Source: Caulobacter sp. 17J80-11 (GTDB taxonomy: Bacteria > Pseudomonadota > Alphaproteobacteria > Caulobacterales > Caulobacteraceae). Taken from it: a stretch of 64,000 nucleotides of DNA. The notes below the pieces were generated by a model. The model worked only from the letters and a program-made list of their open reading frames with translations. It was not told where the DNA came from and did not search any database. The stretch lies in assembly GCF_014349105.1 (NCBI RefSeq), contig NZ_JACSJI010000017.1, positions 1-64,000 of the forward strand. The letters run 5' to 3'. A program made the translations under genes and the position numbers. Below, in pieces: positions 41,888 to 51,077 of this stretch (positions are counted from its first letter, which is position 1; the number at the start of each line of letters is the position of its first letter).

Positions 41888-43927
41888 TCACCCCCTCACC
41901 CGCACCTTGGCCCGCGCTTCGCGGCCTTCGGCGTCCACCACGCTGAGGCTGTAGAAGCCCGGCGACGGCGGGGTCCAGACCACCCGGCCGGAAACCGGCT
42001 CGGGCTCCAGCGCCTGGCCTTCGACGTACCAGCGCAGGCCTTCGCCCCGCGCCGCCAGGACAAAGCCGCGATCGGCGGCCATCTGCACGGTCGAGCCGTC
42101 CGGCGGGAAGATCAGCGACGGGCCGGCGCCGGTCGCCTGCAGGGTCTTGAGCGCCTTGGGCGCGCCGCGGGGCGCGATCGGCGAGGGCGCGCGCGAGGGC
42201 GCCGAGATGGCGTCGAACACGTCGAACAGCAGGGGGGCGGCCGCGTCCCGGCCGGTCAGGCCGCCGCGCGCGCCGCCGTCCGCCCGCCCGGTCCATACCG
42301 CCACCACATAGCCGCCGGCCGTGCCGACCGCGACGGCGTCGCGGAAGCCGTAGGAGGTCCCGGTCTTGTAGGCCACCCGCGGCCCGCGCGAAAGCAGAGG
42401 GCCGGGCGTACGCCCGACCGGCGTCGGCGTCTCACGCAGAATGTCCAGGACCTGGCGCGCCGCGTCGGCCCGCACCAGCCGCCGCCCGCCCTGCCCCGGC
42501 CGGCGCGCAGCATCGTCCATGGTCCAGGCCAGCGGCTTGGCGACCCCGTCGTCGGCCAGGGCCGAGTACAGCACCGCCAGATCCTGCAAGGTGATCCCCG
42601 CCCCGCCCAGCGCCAGCGCCAGACCGGCGCCGCGGGTCTGCACCTTCGGGCGGACCAGGCGCACCCCGGCGTTCTCGAGCCTCGCCTGGAACACCTCCGG
42701 CCCGATCTTGTCGAGGGTGGAGACGGCCGGGACGTTCAGCGAATTGGTCAGGGCCTCGCGCACGGTGACCTCGCCGTGGAAGGCGTGGTCGAAGTTCTCC
42801 GGCTGGTAGTCGCCGAAGCGCAGCGCCGCGTCCTGCAGCTTGGTGTCCGGGGCGGCCAGGCCCTCGTCGAAGGCCAGCGCATAGACGAACGGCTTCAGGG
42901 CGGAGCCGGGCGAACGCAGCGCGCGGGTCATGTCGACCCAGCCGCCCGGGCGGTCCAGCCCCGCCGAACCGACGGCGGCGCGCACGGCGCGGGTCTTCAC
43001 CTCGATGACCACCACCGCGGTCGAGGTCTGCGGCCCCTGCTGGGCGACGGCCTCGCGGGCGAGCTCCTCCAGCCTGGCCTGCAGGCCGGCGTCGAGCGTG
43101 GTGTGGACCGTGGCCTGGGCGCGCGGTGCGTTTGCGGCCAGCCGCCCGGCCGCATGCCAGGCCAGACCCGGGAAGGCGGCGCGCGCCTCGGGCAAGGGTT
43201 CGGCGCCCGCCTCGTCGGCGGCCTGCGCCGACAGCACGCCGGCGTCGACCATCTTGGCCAGCACCGCGGCGCGCGCCCGGCGGGCCGCCTGCGGGCGGCG
43301 ATCGGGCCGGCGGGCCTCCGGGGCCTGGGGCAGGGCGATGAGCAGGGCCTGCTCGCCGGCGGTCAGGCTCTCCGGCTCGTGGCCGAAGTAGGACAGCGAG
43401 GCCGCGCGCACCCCCTCCAGATTGCCGCCGTAGGGGGCCAGCGTCAGGTACAGCGCCAGGATCTCGTCCTTGGAGAGGCGCGTCTCCAGCTGCACGGCCC
43501 GGATCGCCTCGATCACCTTGGACACGAGGGTGCGCGGGCGCGGCTCCAGCAGGCGCGCGGTCTGCATGGTGATGGTCGAGCCGCCCGACACCACGCCGCC
43601 TGCCGCGGCGTTGCCGGCCGCCGCCCGGACCACCGCCAGCGGATCGACGCCCAGGTGCAGGCGGAAGCGCGCGTCCTCGACCGCCGTCAGCCGCTTCAGG
43701 AAGGTCGGGTCGGTCCGCTTCAGGTCGGCGCGCACCCGCCAGCGGCCGTCCTCCACCGGCAGGGCCCGCAGCCACGCGCCGTTGCGGTCCAGCGCCACCG
43801 GCGAGGATCGCTGCGCGCGTCCCATGTCCGGGGCGAAGACGGCGTCCAGCGCGAGGACCGCGGTCTCCGCCGCCAGCAGGGCGCAAAGGCCCAGCGTCAG
43901 GCGGCGGATCAGGTTCGGACGGTTCAT
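41888..43927 (-). CDS. pbpC: Penicillin-binding protein 1C
   Basis: A 679-residue class A PBP. After an N-terminal membrane helix comes a glycosyltransferase domain (AVEDARFRLHLGVDP; SGGSTITMQTARLL; SKDEILALYLTLAPYGGNLEG), a transpeptidase domain with SALKPF (SxxK), SLN, and YKTGTS, and a C-terminal BiPBP_C domain (SLIFPPDGSTV). This order is that of PbpC. It works in the periplasm on peptidoglycan and is regularly paired with an alpha-2-macroglobulin, as here. Confidence 0.94.
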   Translation of the reverse strand: MNRPNLIRRLTLGLCALLAAETAVLALDAVFAPDMGRAQRSSPVALDRNGAWLRALPVEDGRWRVRADLKRTDPTFLKRLTAVEDARFRLHLGVDPLAVVRAAAGNAAAGGVVSGGSTITMQTARLLEPRPRTLVSKVIEAIRAVQLETRLSKDEILALYLTLAPYGGNLEGVRAASLSYFGHEPESLTAGEQALLIALPQAPEARRPDRRPQAARRARAAVLAKMVDAGVLSAQAADEAGAEPLPEARAAFPGLAWHAAGRLAANAPRAQATVHTTLDAGLQARLEELAREAVAQQGPQTSTAVVVIEVKTRAVRAAVGSAGLDRPGGWVDMTRALRSPGSALKPFVYALAFDEGLAAPDTKLQDAALRFGDYQPENFDHAFHGEVTVREALTNSLNVPAVSTLDKIGPEVFQARLENAGVRLVRPKVQTRGAGLALALGGAGITLQDLAVLYSALADDGVAKPLAWTMDDAARRPGQGGRRLVRADAARQVLDILRETPTPVGRTPGPLLSRGPRVAYKTGTSYGFRDAVAVGTAGGYVVAVWTGRADGGARGGLTGRDAAAPLLFDVFDAISAPSRAPSPIAPRGAPKALKTLQATGAGPSLIFPPDGSTVQMAADRGFVLAARGEGLRWYVEGQALEPEPVSGRVVWTPPSPGFYSLSVVDAEGREARAKVRVRG

Positions 43928-44151
43928 TAGCCCTCATCCTGAGCTTGTCGAAGGACGAGGGCGTCGCACGACGTTTGAGGCTGGGATCGCTTCAGGTTGG
44001 AGAGCCGCACGATCTCATCGTAATCGCCACGAATGAGCGCTTCCTTCTTAGCGCGCGTCCAGCCCTTCGGTCGCCGTTCGCATGCGATCGCGTCGGTGAC
44101 GTAGGCGAACTCCTCGGCCCCCACGATTTCGACCGGCCGCCGCCCCCGCAT
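43927..44151 (-). pseudogene. 3' remnant of a GIY-YIG nuclease gene
   Basis: The 74-residue frame (RRPVEIVGAEEFAYVTDAIA then CERRPKGWTRAKKEALI) is the C-terminal half of a small GIY-YIG domain protein, where RRPVxLVW..E...DAIAxERQxKGWxRxKKxALI is standard. The N-terminal half with GIY, YIG and the catalytic Arg is missing: the alpha-2-macroglobulin stop lies 17 bases upstream. The 3' end is replaced by the small hairpin repeat. Its stop codon overlaps the pbpC ATG (TAATG in reverse order), so it may still be translated but cannot be a nuclease. Confidence 0.78.
43931..43961. repeat. Small hairpin repeat (CCTCATCCTGAGC type)
   Basis: CCCTCATCCT and AGGACGAGGG arms around GAGCTTGTCGA. This is a common intergenic repeat in Caulobacter-like genomes. 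It encodes the last residues of the nuclease remnant (RQAQDEG) and ends 4 bases before the pbpC start codon on the minus strand. Confidence 0.75.
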
Positions 44152-44167
44152 TCGCCCTCACGCGACC

Positions 44168-47100
44168 TCAGCCCCCCGCGCCGATCGCCGTGCGGCCGCC
44201 CGAGGTGCGGGCGAACACGGAGGCCCGGTACATGTCGCGTGCTTCGGCGCCGGGCAGGTAGAAGTTCCCCGGCGTCACCGCGCGGGCGACGTAGGCCACC
44301 GCGAACGGCTCGCTGCCGGGCAGGCTCATGGCGGCGACATAGCGGTCGTCGCGCATCTCCTGGGCGTTGGCGCTGGAGAGCTCGCCCAGGAACTTGAACG
44401 GCCCGTCCTTGGCGTCTTCCGGCGACAGCACGGTCTCGATCTCGAAGCCGGCCGGGAGGGCGTCGTCGATCACCAGCGGCACGGCGCGGCCCTGGCCGTT
44501 CTTGCCCGAGACACGGATCACCACCCGGTCGCCCTGGGCCAGGGTCGACGGATCGACGCTCGCGCCCTGCATGGTGAAGAAGCTCTTCTGCAGGGTGATG
44601 CCGGCGTTGATCGCGCCGGGCGCCTGGGCGGGCGCGCCGCGCACGGTGACGGTCCGCCACAGGGCGCCCGAGCCGCGGTTGGTGAAGCGGGCGTCGGCCA
44701 GCTTGCCCACGCTCCAGCGCTGGGCGCCGCCGGCGGCGGTCAGCTGGGTGACGCCGGCAGCCTCGATGCGCATGACGCCGGCGGCGCGGACCATGTAGTG
44801 GGCCGCCTGCAGCAGGCGGGCCTGCTCCTGGGTGTTGAGCGCGTCGGGATCTTTCACCGCCCCGTCCAGCCGCTTCTGCAGGTCGCGGGCGAGGTCCTTC
44901 TCGCCGGCCTCGTAGGCCAGGGCGACGACCCCGGCCAGGTCGCGCAGCGGCGACTGATACCAGTCGTCCGGCGCGCGATAGCCCAGCGAGGACACCGCCT
45001 GCTTGAAGGCCGAGCGGGCGCGGGCCCTGTCGCCCATCATGGCCAGGCCGGCGCCGATCTGGGCGCGCGCCAGCGGCGAGCGCTCGGACTTGAACTGCAC
45101 GTCATGCCACCAGCGCAGGCGGGCCAGGTCGCCCTTGCCGCCCTTGGCCATGACGTACAGCGCATAGGCCGAGGCCTGGGAGCGCATGCGCTTGGTGGCG
45201 TCGCGCGAGGCGTCCTCGTTGCCCGCCCACCAGGTCGGATACTCGGTCCGGTACGAGATCGGCGCCCAGCCCTCGGGGCGGGAGATCTGGCGCATGGCCG
45301 ACAGCGCCTTGTCCAGCGCCGCCTGAGGCACCGGCGCGCCGCGGTTCTTGGCCTCCACCAGGAAGTCGGTGGCGAAGGCGCCCAGCCAGGCGTCCGCCTC
45401 GCCGTCGCCGGCGCGCCAGAGGCCGAACGCCCCGTCGGCCGACTGGCGGTCCAGCAGGCGTCCGACCGCCTGGCTCAGCAGCGGGTCGGCGCGCGCGGCG
45501 GTCTTGCCGTCGGCGGTGGCCTGGGTCGCGTACAGCCACGGATAGGCGGCCGAGACGATCTGCTCGGTGCAGCCGTAGGGATAGCGCGACAGGCCGGCCG
45601 CGATCGGGGCCGGGTCGAAACCGCGGAAGGGCGAGTAGGACACCTGCAGGCTGGCCGAGCCGGGCTGGTAGCCGGCCAGCAGGGCCGCCGCCGGGGTCCA
45701 GGCCTCGCCCGGCTTCTGCAGCTCGCTGGTCACCTTCGTCTCCGAGCCCCAGCCCGGGCGGGTCTCCAGGCCGTAGGTGCGCCCGTACTGGAAGCCCTGG
45801 CCGGAGACGTCGAAGGTGACGCCGCCGACGCCGGCGCGGGCCGGGGCGGCGACCTCCACCCGTTCCACCGCGCGCTGGCCCACCAGCAGCTGATAGGCCT
45901 TCTGGAAGTTGACCAGTATGCCCTTGGCGCCGCGGATCATCGCCGAATAGACGCCCGGCTTGCCCTCGACGTTGTGCAGCTCCAGCGTCGCCCAGGCCCG
46001 GTCGCCGGGGGCCAGGAAGCGCGGCAGGGCCAGTTCGGCCACCACCGGCTCGCGCACGGTCATCTTTTCATCGGCCGAGCCCACCGCCTCGTCGGTCCAG
46101 GCCACGGCCATCAGGCGCAGCTCGCCGTTGAAGTCGGCGGCCGGCAGCACGACCTTGGCCGTGCCGTCCAGGCCGGTCTCGACCACGCCGGACCACAGGG
46201 CCACGGTCTTGATCGGGGTGGTGGTCAGGCCCTCGCCGCCGATCTCGTCGGCGCCGTAGTTGAGCGCGGCCGCCGCGCCCATGTTGGGGTCGATCAGCCG
46301 GCCGTAGTCGTCGCGATAGTCGACGCCGAGCGCCCGCTTGCCGAAGTACCACTTGGCCGGATCGGGGCTCTGGAACTTGGTCAGGTTGAGGATGCCCTGG
46401 TCGACGGCGGCCACGGTCACCCGCGCGCGCTGGCCGAACGGCAGGCCCTTCACCTTCACCGGCACGACCAGCTGGTCGCGGCCGCGCGCCTTCGCCGGCG
46501 CGCCGAGGTCGACGGCCAGCTTGCGGTGCTTCGGATCCAGCGAGACGTAGGTCAGGCCGATGGCCCGGCGCGGCTTCGGCGTCGCCACCGGGTCGCGCGG
46601 CTGCACCACGCTGACCAGCACGTAGGCCCCGCCGCCCCAGGCGGGCGAGGTCTTCAGCTTCACGCTGGTCCCGCCGGCCGGCACGTCGATGTTGCGCAGC
46701 TCCAGCACCCGGTCGGTCGCCACCGCCACCTGCGCCTGGCCGGCGTAGGGAGCCTTGATGTTGACCGTGACGGTGTCGCCCTGGGCGTGCGGCTTGGTCC
46801 CGGCGCTGACCCGGACCATGTCGGGGCTCTCGGCGTCCTTGGCGGGCGCGCCCCAGCCGGCGGCGAAGCGCACCACCGTGCGCGCGCCGCTGACCGGCTC
46901 TTCCAGCAGCAGGCGGTAGTCGCCGAAGTCGAGCCGGCGGCTCAGCTTGGCGGCGCCGCCCGCGCCGACGTCGATCTTGCCCGAGGCGACGACCACGTCG
47001 CGGCTGGTGCGCCGCCACTGCCAGCGGCCGTCCTGCTGGAACCAGTCGTAGTCCCAGTTCTCGGCCACCAGGGTCCAGCGCGTGCCGGGCGCGGCGACCC

Positions 47101-49171
47101 GCGTCCCGGCCGGATCGACGGCGATGACGTCCATGGTGACCGTCGGCGTGCCGCGCCAGTTGGCCTCGCCCGGGTCGACCTTCACGCCCAAGAATTTCTC
47201 GCGCTGGCGGATCTTCAGCTCGGCGCCCTCGCGCACCGGCCGGCCGCCCGGCTCGAACACCGAGGCGTTCAGCAGCGCCTTCAGCGGCTGGGCGGTGTCG
47301 CCCACGTCGGCGGCCTTGAACACCAGGGCCGCGTCGCCGCCGCCGTCGGTGACGGTCTCGCCCAGCTCCAGGAACTTCTCTTCAAAGGGCGCCTGCTCGT
47401 CGCCCCAGCGGAAGTCCTTGTAGGCCGGGAAGGGGTCGTAGTCGGGCTTCACCCGCGCGTCGCCCTGCACCTGCAGGCCCGCGCCCGGCGCGCCGTACAG
47501 GAAGCGGGCGTCGACGCCGATCTTGCGCTCCTCGTCGGCGGCGCGCAGCGGACGGCCTGCGTCGGCGGCCACGTCGACGGCCAGCCGCTGGGGCGCGAAG
47601 TCCTCGACCGAGAAGTTCAGCTTGCCGGCCGGCTCGTCCAGCCCCTCGATCTCGACCGTGGCGGTCCAGCGGCCGCGCGGCGCGCTCTTGGGGAGCACCA
47701 CGTTGGCCGAGGCGAAGCCCTCGGCGGTCTTCTCGAACCGCCAGCGGAAGGCCTCAACGCCCGAGGGCCGCTTCACGATCAGCGAGCCCTTGCGATCCTT
47801 CACCGCCTTGGCCTCGCTGTCGCGCAGCAGGGCGACCAGGCGCACGGTCTCGCCGGGGCGGTACACGCCGCGGTCGGCGTAGACGTAGGCGTCGACCACG
47901 GACGAGGCGCTGCGCCCCGCGGTCAGGGACGCGGCGCCCTCGACGGGGCGGCCGCCCACGCCCTGGTTCGACAGGTCGACCGGCGCGCGGTCCAGGTCCA
48001 TGGCCGTGAAGTCGGCGCCCGGCCCGTAGGCCATCACCATCTTGGCGGCCTCGTTCCCCTTGCCGTCCAGCAGGGCGCGCGCGAAGTGCACCCGGCCTTG
48101 CGCGTCGGAGCTGCCCTCGGCCAGGTCCTCGCCGTTGCGCGAGACCAGGGCCACGCGCACGCTGCCCATCGGCCGGGCCGACTTCAGCGAACGGACCACC
48201 ACGTCCAGGCCCTCGCTGCCGCGGTAGGAGACCAGGGCCATGTCGGTGAACAGCACCCAGCGCCGGGCCTGGGCCGGCGGGTTGGGATCGTATTCGTCCT
48301 CGTCCTTCTTCAGGTCGCGGCCGCCCGAAGCGTCGCGCGCCTTGATGACGTAGGCGCCGGGCTTCATCTCCTTCAGCACCGCGCCCAGCGGGAAGACCGT
48401 GGTGGCGCGGCGCCCTTGCGGCGCGCGCACCGGGATCTCGCCCTTCCAGATCACCCGGCCTTCCTGGTCGGGGCTGTCGGAGCCCCAGTCGTCCGGATAC
48501 TCGCCGTCGCCGGTCGGCGAGGGCGCGGCGATCTCGCGGCGCACCAGGTTGCGGTCCGGCACGCGCCAGACCTCGACCGCCAGCTTGGAGACGTTGACCG
48601 TCTCGATCGGCACGCCGTCGCTTTCCTCGCGCGGCAGGATCACGCCCTCGCCGGCGAAGCCCACGAACGGCGGCTTCTCGCCGAAGGTGAAGTCGACGTC
48701 GGCGTTGGCCGCCAGCTTGTCGTTCCCACGGCCCGGCAGGCCCTTCAGGAAGGTCACGCGCCGGTCGTAGAAGCCCAGGCCCGTGAGGCACAGCTCGGTG
48801 CCGCCCACCACCGTCACCGCCGGCGGACGCCCCGGATCGGGCGAGACCAGCACGAAGTCGCCGTAGGACTTTTTCGGGTCCAGCGGACGGCTGAACTCGA
48901 CGCAGACGCGCGGGTCGGCGGTGGTTGTGTCGATGCGCTGGCGCCACACCGCGAAGCCGTCAGGCCGGCGCGAGGCGCGCGGGGCCTTGGCGTCACGCGG
49001 CTTGCCGAAGCCGCTGGCGAAGCCCGAGGCGGCCTTCAGCAGGCCGCCGTGATGGGCGGTCGCGCCCGAGCCCTGGAACGCCTTGGCGGTCAGGAAGCCG
49101 CCGCCGAAGCCGACGGCCAGCACCAGAACCGCGCCGATCACGAGCGGCCTGTTCTTGGACAACCACTCCAT
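44168..49171 (-). CDS. Bacterial alpha-2-macroglobulin
   Basis: A 1667-residue alpha-2-macroglobulin family protein. An N-terminal membrane anchor (RPLVIGAVLVLAVGFGGGFL) replaces the lipobox found in E. coli YfhM. MG domains follow (DAYVYADRGVYRPGETV; VAVDQGILNLTKFQSPDPAK), and the thioester motif CTEQ is present at Cys1201, in RYPYGCTEQ, within the alpha-toroid domain. It traps foreign proteases in the periplasm and is thought to work with PbpC in wall repair. Start at ATG 49171, with GGAGG 7 bases upstream. Confidence 0.95.
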   Translation of the reverse strand: MEWLSKNRPLVIGAVLVLAVGFGGGFLTAKAFQGSGATAHHGGLLKAASGFASGFGKPRDAKAPRASRRPDGFAVWRQRIDTTTADPRVCVEFSRPLDPKKSYGDFVLVSPDPGRPPAVTVVGGTELCLTGLGFYDRRVTFLKGLPGRGNDKLAANADVDFTFGEKPPFVGFAGEGVILPREESDGVPIETVNVSKLAVEVWRVPDRNLVRREIAAPSPTGDGEYPDDWGSDSPDQEGRVIWKGEIPVRAPQGRRATTVFPLGAVLKEMKPGAYVIKARDASGGRDLKKDEDEYDPNPPAQARRWVLFTDMALVSYRGSEGLDVVVRSLKSARPMGSVRVALVSRNGEDLAEGSSDAQGRVHFARALLDGKGNEAAKMVMAYGPGADFTAMDLDRAPVDLSNQGVGGRPVEGAASLTAGRSASSVVDAYVYADRGVYRPGETVRLVALLRDSEAKAVKDRKGSLIVKRPSGVEAFRWRFEKTAEGFASANVVLPKSAPRGRWTATVEIEGLDEPAGKLNFSVEDFAPQRLAVDVAADAGRPLRAADEERKIGVDARFLYGAPGAGLQVQGDARVKPDYDPFPAYKDFRWGDEQAPFEEKFLELGETVTDGGGDAALVFKAADVGDTAQPLKALLNASVFEPGGRPVREGAELKIRQREKFLGVKVDPGEANWRGTPTVTMDVIAVDPAGTRVAAPGTRWTLVAENWDYDWFQQDGRWQWRRTSRDVVVASGKIDVGAGGAAKLSRRLDFGDYRLLLEEPVSGARTVVRFAAGWGAPAKDAESPDMVRVSAGTKPHAQGDTVTVNIKAPYAGQAQVAVATDRVLELRNIDVPAGGTSVKLKTSPAWGGGAYVLVSVVQPRDPVATPKPRRAIGLTYVSLDPKHRKLAVDLGAPAKARGRDQLVVPVKVKGLPFGQRARVTVAAVDQGILNLTKFQSPDPAKWYFGKRALGVDYRDDYGRLIDPNMGAAAALNYGADEIGGEGLTTTPIKTVALWSGVVETGLDGTAKVVLPAADFNGELRLMAVAWTDEAVGSADEKMTVREPVVAELALPRFLAPGDRAWATLELHNVEGKPGVYSAMIRGAKGILVNFQKAYQLLVGQRAVERVEVAAPARAGVGGVTFDVSGQGFQYGRTYGLETRPGWGSETKVTSELQKPGEAWTPAAALLAGYQPGSASLQVSYSPFRGFDPAPIAAGLSRYPYGCTEQIVSAAYPWLYATQATADGKTAARADPLLSQAVGRLLDRQSADGAFGLWRAGDGEADAWLGAFATDFLVEAKNRGAPVPQAALDKALSAMRQISRPEGWAPISYRTEYPTWWAGNEDASRDATKRMRSQASAYALYVMAKGGKGDLARLRWWHDVQFKSERSPLARAQIGAGLAMMGDRARARSAFKQAVSSLGYRAPDDWYQSPLRDLAGVVALAYEAGEKDLARDLQKRLDGAVKDPDALNTQEQARLLQAAHYMVRAAGVMRIEAAGVTQLTAAGGAQRWSVGKLADARFTNRGSGALWRTVTVRGAPAQAPGAINAGITLQKSFFTMQGASVDPSTLAQGDRVVIRVSGKNGQGRAVPLVIDDALPAGFEIETVLSPEDAKDGPFKFLGELSSANAQEMRDDRYVAAMSLPGSEPFAVAYVARAVTPGNFYLPGAEARDMYRASVFARTSGGRTAIGAGG

Positions 49172-49353
49172 GACCCGTCCTCCAGCGCGGCGTGAGACCC
49201 GCGTTCCTCGACTCAAACCTTAACGATGTGGCAGCGTCAACAGCGCCGCTTCCCAAGGCGCTTTCCAGGCGAGCGGCGTTGCGCGCGGGCGCGCCGGAGC
49301 TTAGCGGTGTCGACGAGGGGTAACGGCGTTCAGTTGGCGGCGTGGAGGGGACG

Positions 49354-50520
49354 ATGAGCGAGGTGGGACCGGGGCTGGCGCGCCAGATCCAGACCTACAT
49401 GGACGGCCTGCAGGGCCGCCGTGCGGACGTTCCGTTCGACATGGCCGCGCTGGAAGCGCGCGCGAAGGAGGCGCTCACCCCCGAGGCCTGGGCCTACATC
49501 GCCGGCGGGGCGGGCTCCGAAGCCACCGAGCGCGCCAACCGCGCCGCCCTTGACCGCTGGAAGGTGGTGCCGCGCATGGCCCGCGATTGCGCGAGCCGCG
49601 ACCTCACTGTGAAGCTGTTCGGACGCACCCTGCCCGCCCCGCTTTTGACCGCGCCGATCGGGGTGCTGTCGCTGGCCCACCCGGAGGCGGACCTGGCGGT
49701 GGCCCACGCCACCTCGGCGCTGGGCCTGCCGATGATCATCTCCAACCAGGCGTCGTTCCCGATGGAGCAGATCGCCGACTGCGCCGCGGGACCGAAGTGG
49801 TTCCAGCTGTACTGGGGCCGCTCGGACGAACTGGTCGCCTCGCTGGCCCGCCGGGCGGAGGCCTGCGGCTGCGAGGCCATCGTGGTGACGCTCGACACCA
49901 CCATCCTGGGCTGGCGGGCGCGCGACCTTGATCACGGCCACCTGCCCTTCCTGCGCGGCCAGGGGATCGCCCAGTACACCTCCGATCCCGTCTTCCGCGC
50001 CATGCTGCCCGAACCGCCGGAGAAGAACCCGCAGGCCGCGGCCGTGATGTTCACCCAGGTCTATTCCGATCCCAGCCTCAGCTGGGAGAAGCTGAAGACC
50101 CTGCGCCGCCACACCCGCCTGCCGATCCTGGTGAAGGGCATCCAGCACCCCGAGGACGCGGCGCTGGCCGTCACCCACGGCTTCGACGGCATCGTCGTCT
50201 CCAACCACGGCGGCCGCCAGGTCGACGGCGCGGCAGGCTCGGCCGAGATGCTGGCCCTGTGCGCCGACCGGGTGGGCGGGCGCATCCCGGTGCTGTTCGA
50301 CAGCGGCGTGCGCGGCGGCGCCGACGCCTTCAAGGCCCTGGCCATGGGCGCTGACGCGGTCTGCGTCGGCCGGCCCTACGTCTGGGGCCTGGCCGCGGCC
50401 GGCCGGGCCGGCGTGCAGGCGGTGCTGGCCAACATCCTGGCGGAGCTGGACCTCACCTTGGCCCTGGCGGGCCACAAGGCGACCGCCGGCCTGCGGCGCG
50501 ACGCACTGATGGCGGGGTGA
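49354..50520 (+). CDS. FMN-dependent alpha-hydroxy acid oxidase/dehydrogenase
   Basis: A 388-residue enzyme of the glycolate oxidase / lactate 2-monooxygenase / LldD family. It has [15 protein letters not shown] near the N-terminus, [13 protein letters not shown], the FMN Lys in [14 protein letters not shown], the catalytic His in [13 protein letters not shown], and [18 protein letters not shown]. The region 230-255 is closer to lactate monooxygenase than to LldD. GGAGGGG precedes the ATG. Stands alone. Confidence 0.9.
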   Translation: MSEVGPGLARQIQTYMDGLQGRRADVPFDMAALEARAKEALTPEAWAYIAGGAGSEATERANRAALDRWKVVPRMARDCASRDLTVKLFGRTLPAPLLTAPIGVLSLAHPEADLAVAHATSALGLPMIISNQASFPMEQIADCAAGPKWFQLYWGRSDELVASLARRAEACGCEAIVVTLDTTILGWRARDLDHGHLPFLRGQGIAQYTSDPVFRAMLPEPPEKNPQAAAVMFTQVYSDPSLSWEKLKTLRRHTRLPILVKGIQHPEDAALAVTHGFDGIVVSNHGGRQVDGAAGSAEMLALCADRVGGRIPVLFDSGVRGGADAFKALAMGADAVCVGRPYVWGLAAAGRAGVQAVLANILAELDLTLALAGHKATAGLRRDALMAG

Positions 50521-50539
50521 GGGGATGACGCGGCGCCGC

Positions 50540-50893
50540 TCAGCGGCGCTCCTCCTCCCCGATGTCCCGGTATTCCCGCGCGGCCGCCTTGCGGTGGGCG
50601 CGGCCCTGTCGCCGGATCATGACGTACGAGGCGACGAAACCGACGGCGCCGACCACCACCAGGGTGAGCGCGCGGCGAAGCCAGAAGACGTCGAAGAATG
50701 ACCCCACCGCAAAGAAGATGGTCACGGTCACCGTGCAACCGACGACGCCGGAGATGAACGCGGTGTGGTGCGGCCTGGGCGCGTACGCCTCCGCGCGCGC
50801 CTCGGCCCTGTCCGTTCTCGATCCTTGCGGACCGCCGTGGGGCGCCCGGGGATCTTCGCCTTTCGGGTCCTGCGGCGGACGATCGATGCTCAA
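50540..50893 (-). CDS. Hypothetical two-helix membrane protein
   Basis: A 117-residue protein with a long polar N-terminus (about 45 residues, rich in Pro, Arg, Asp), two membrane helices (FISGVVGCTVTVTIFFAVGS and RALTLVVVGAVGFVASYV), and a basic-acidic tail ending EEERR. Start is a TTG at 50893 with GGAG 7 bases upstream. No family recognised. Confidence 0.6.
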   Translation of the reverse strand: MSIDRPPQDPKGEDPRAPHGGPQGSRTDRAEARAEAYAPRPHHTAFISGVVGCTVTVTIFFAVGSFFDVFWLRRALTLVVVGAVGFVASYVMIRRQGRAHRKAAAREYRDIGEEERR

Positions 50894-51077
50894 GGTCGGG
50901 CTCCATCCGGATCCGCGGCGCACGCGCCGGCAGGTCGGAAACGGCCCGGACGCGCGGGCGTTCAGCACGCCCCGCACGCGCGGCCTGGCGGAGATGGGGC
51001 ACCTCACTGCTTGTGCTGCAAAGACGTCCCCTTTTAAGTGAACGGCGGCGCTCCAACGCCACCGGGGTCCTGGACTG

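Noticed and set aside
50894-51077. A gene or operator in the gap between the divergent genes at 50.9 and 51.1 kb
   Set aside because: No frame with a ribosome site and no clear inverted repeat; only ordinary promoter space can be claimed.
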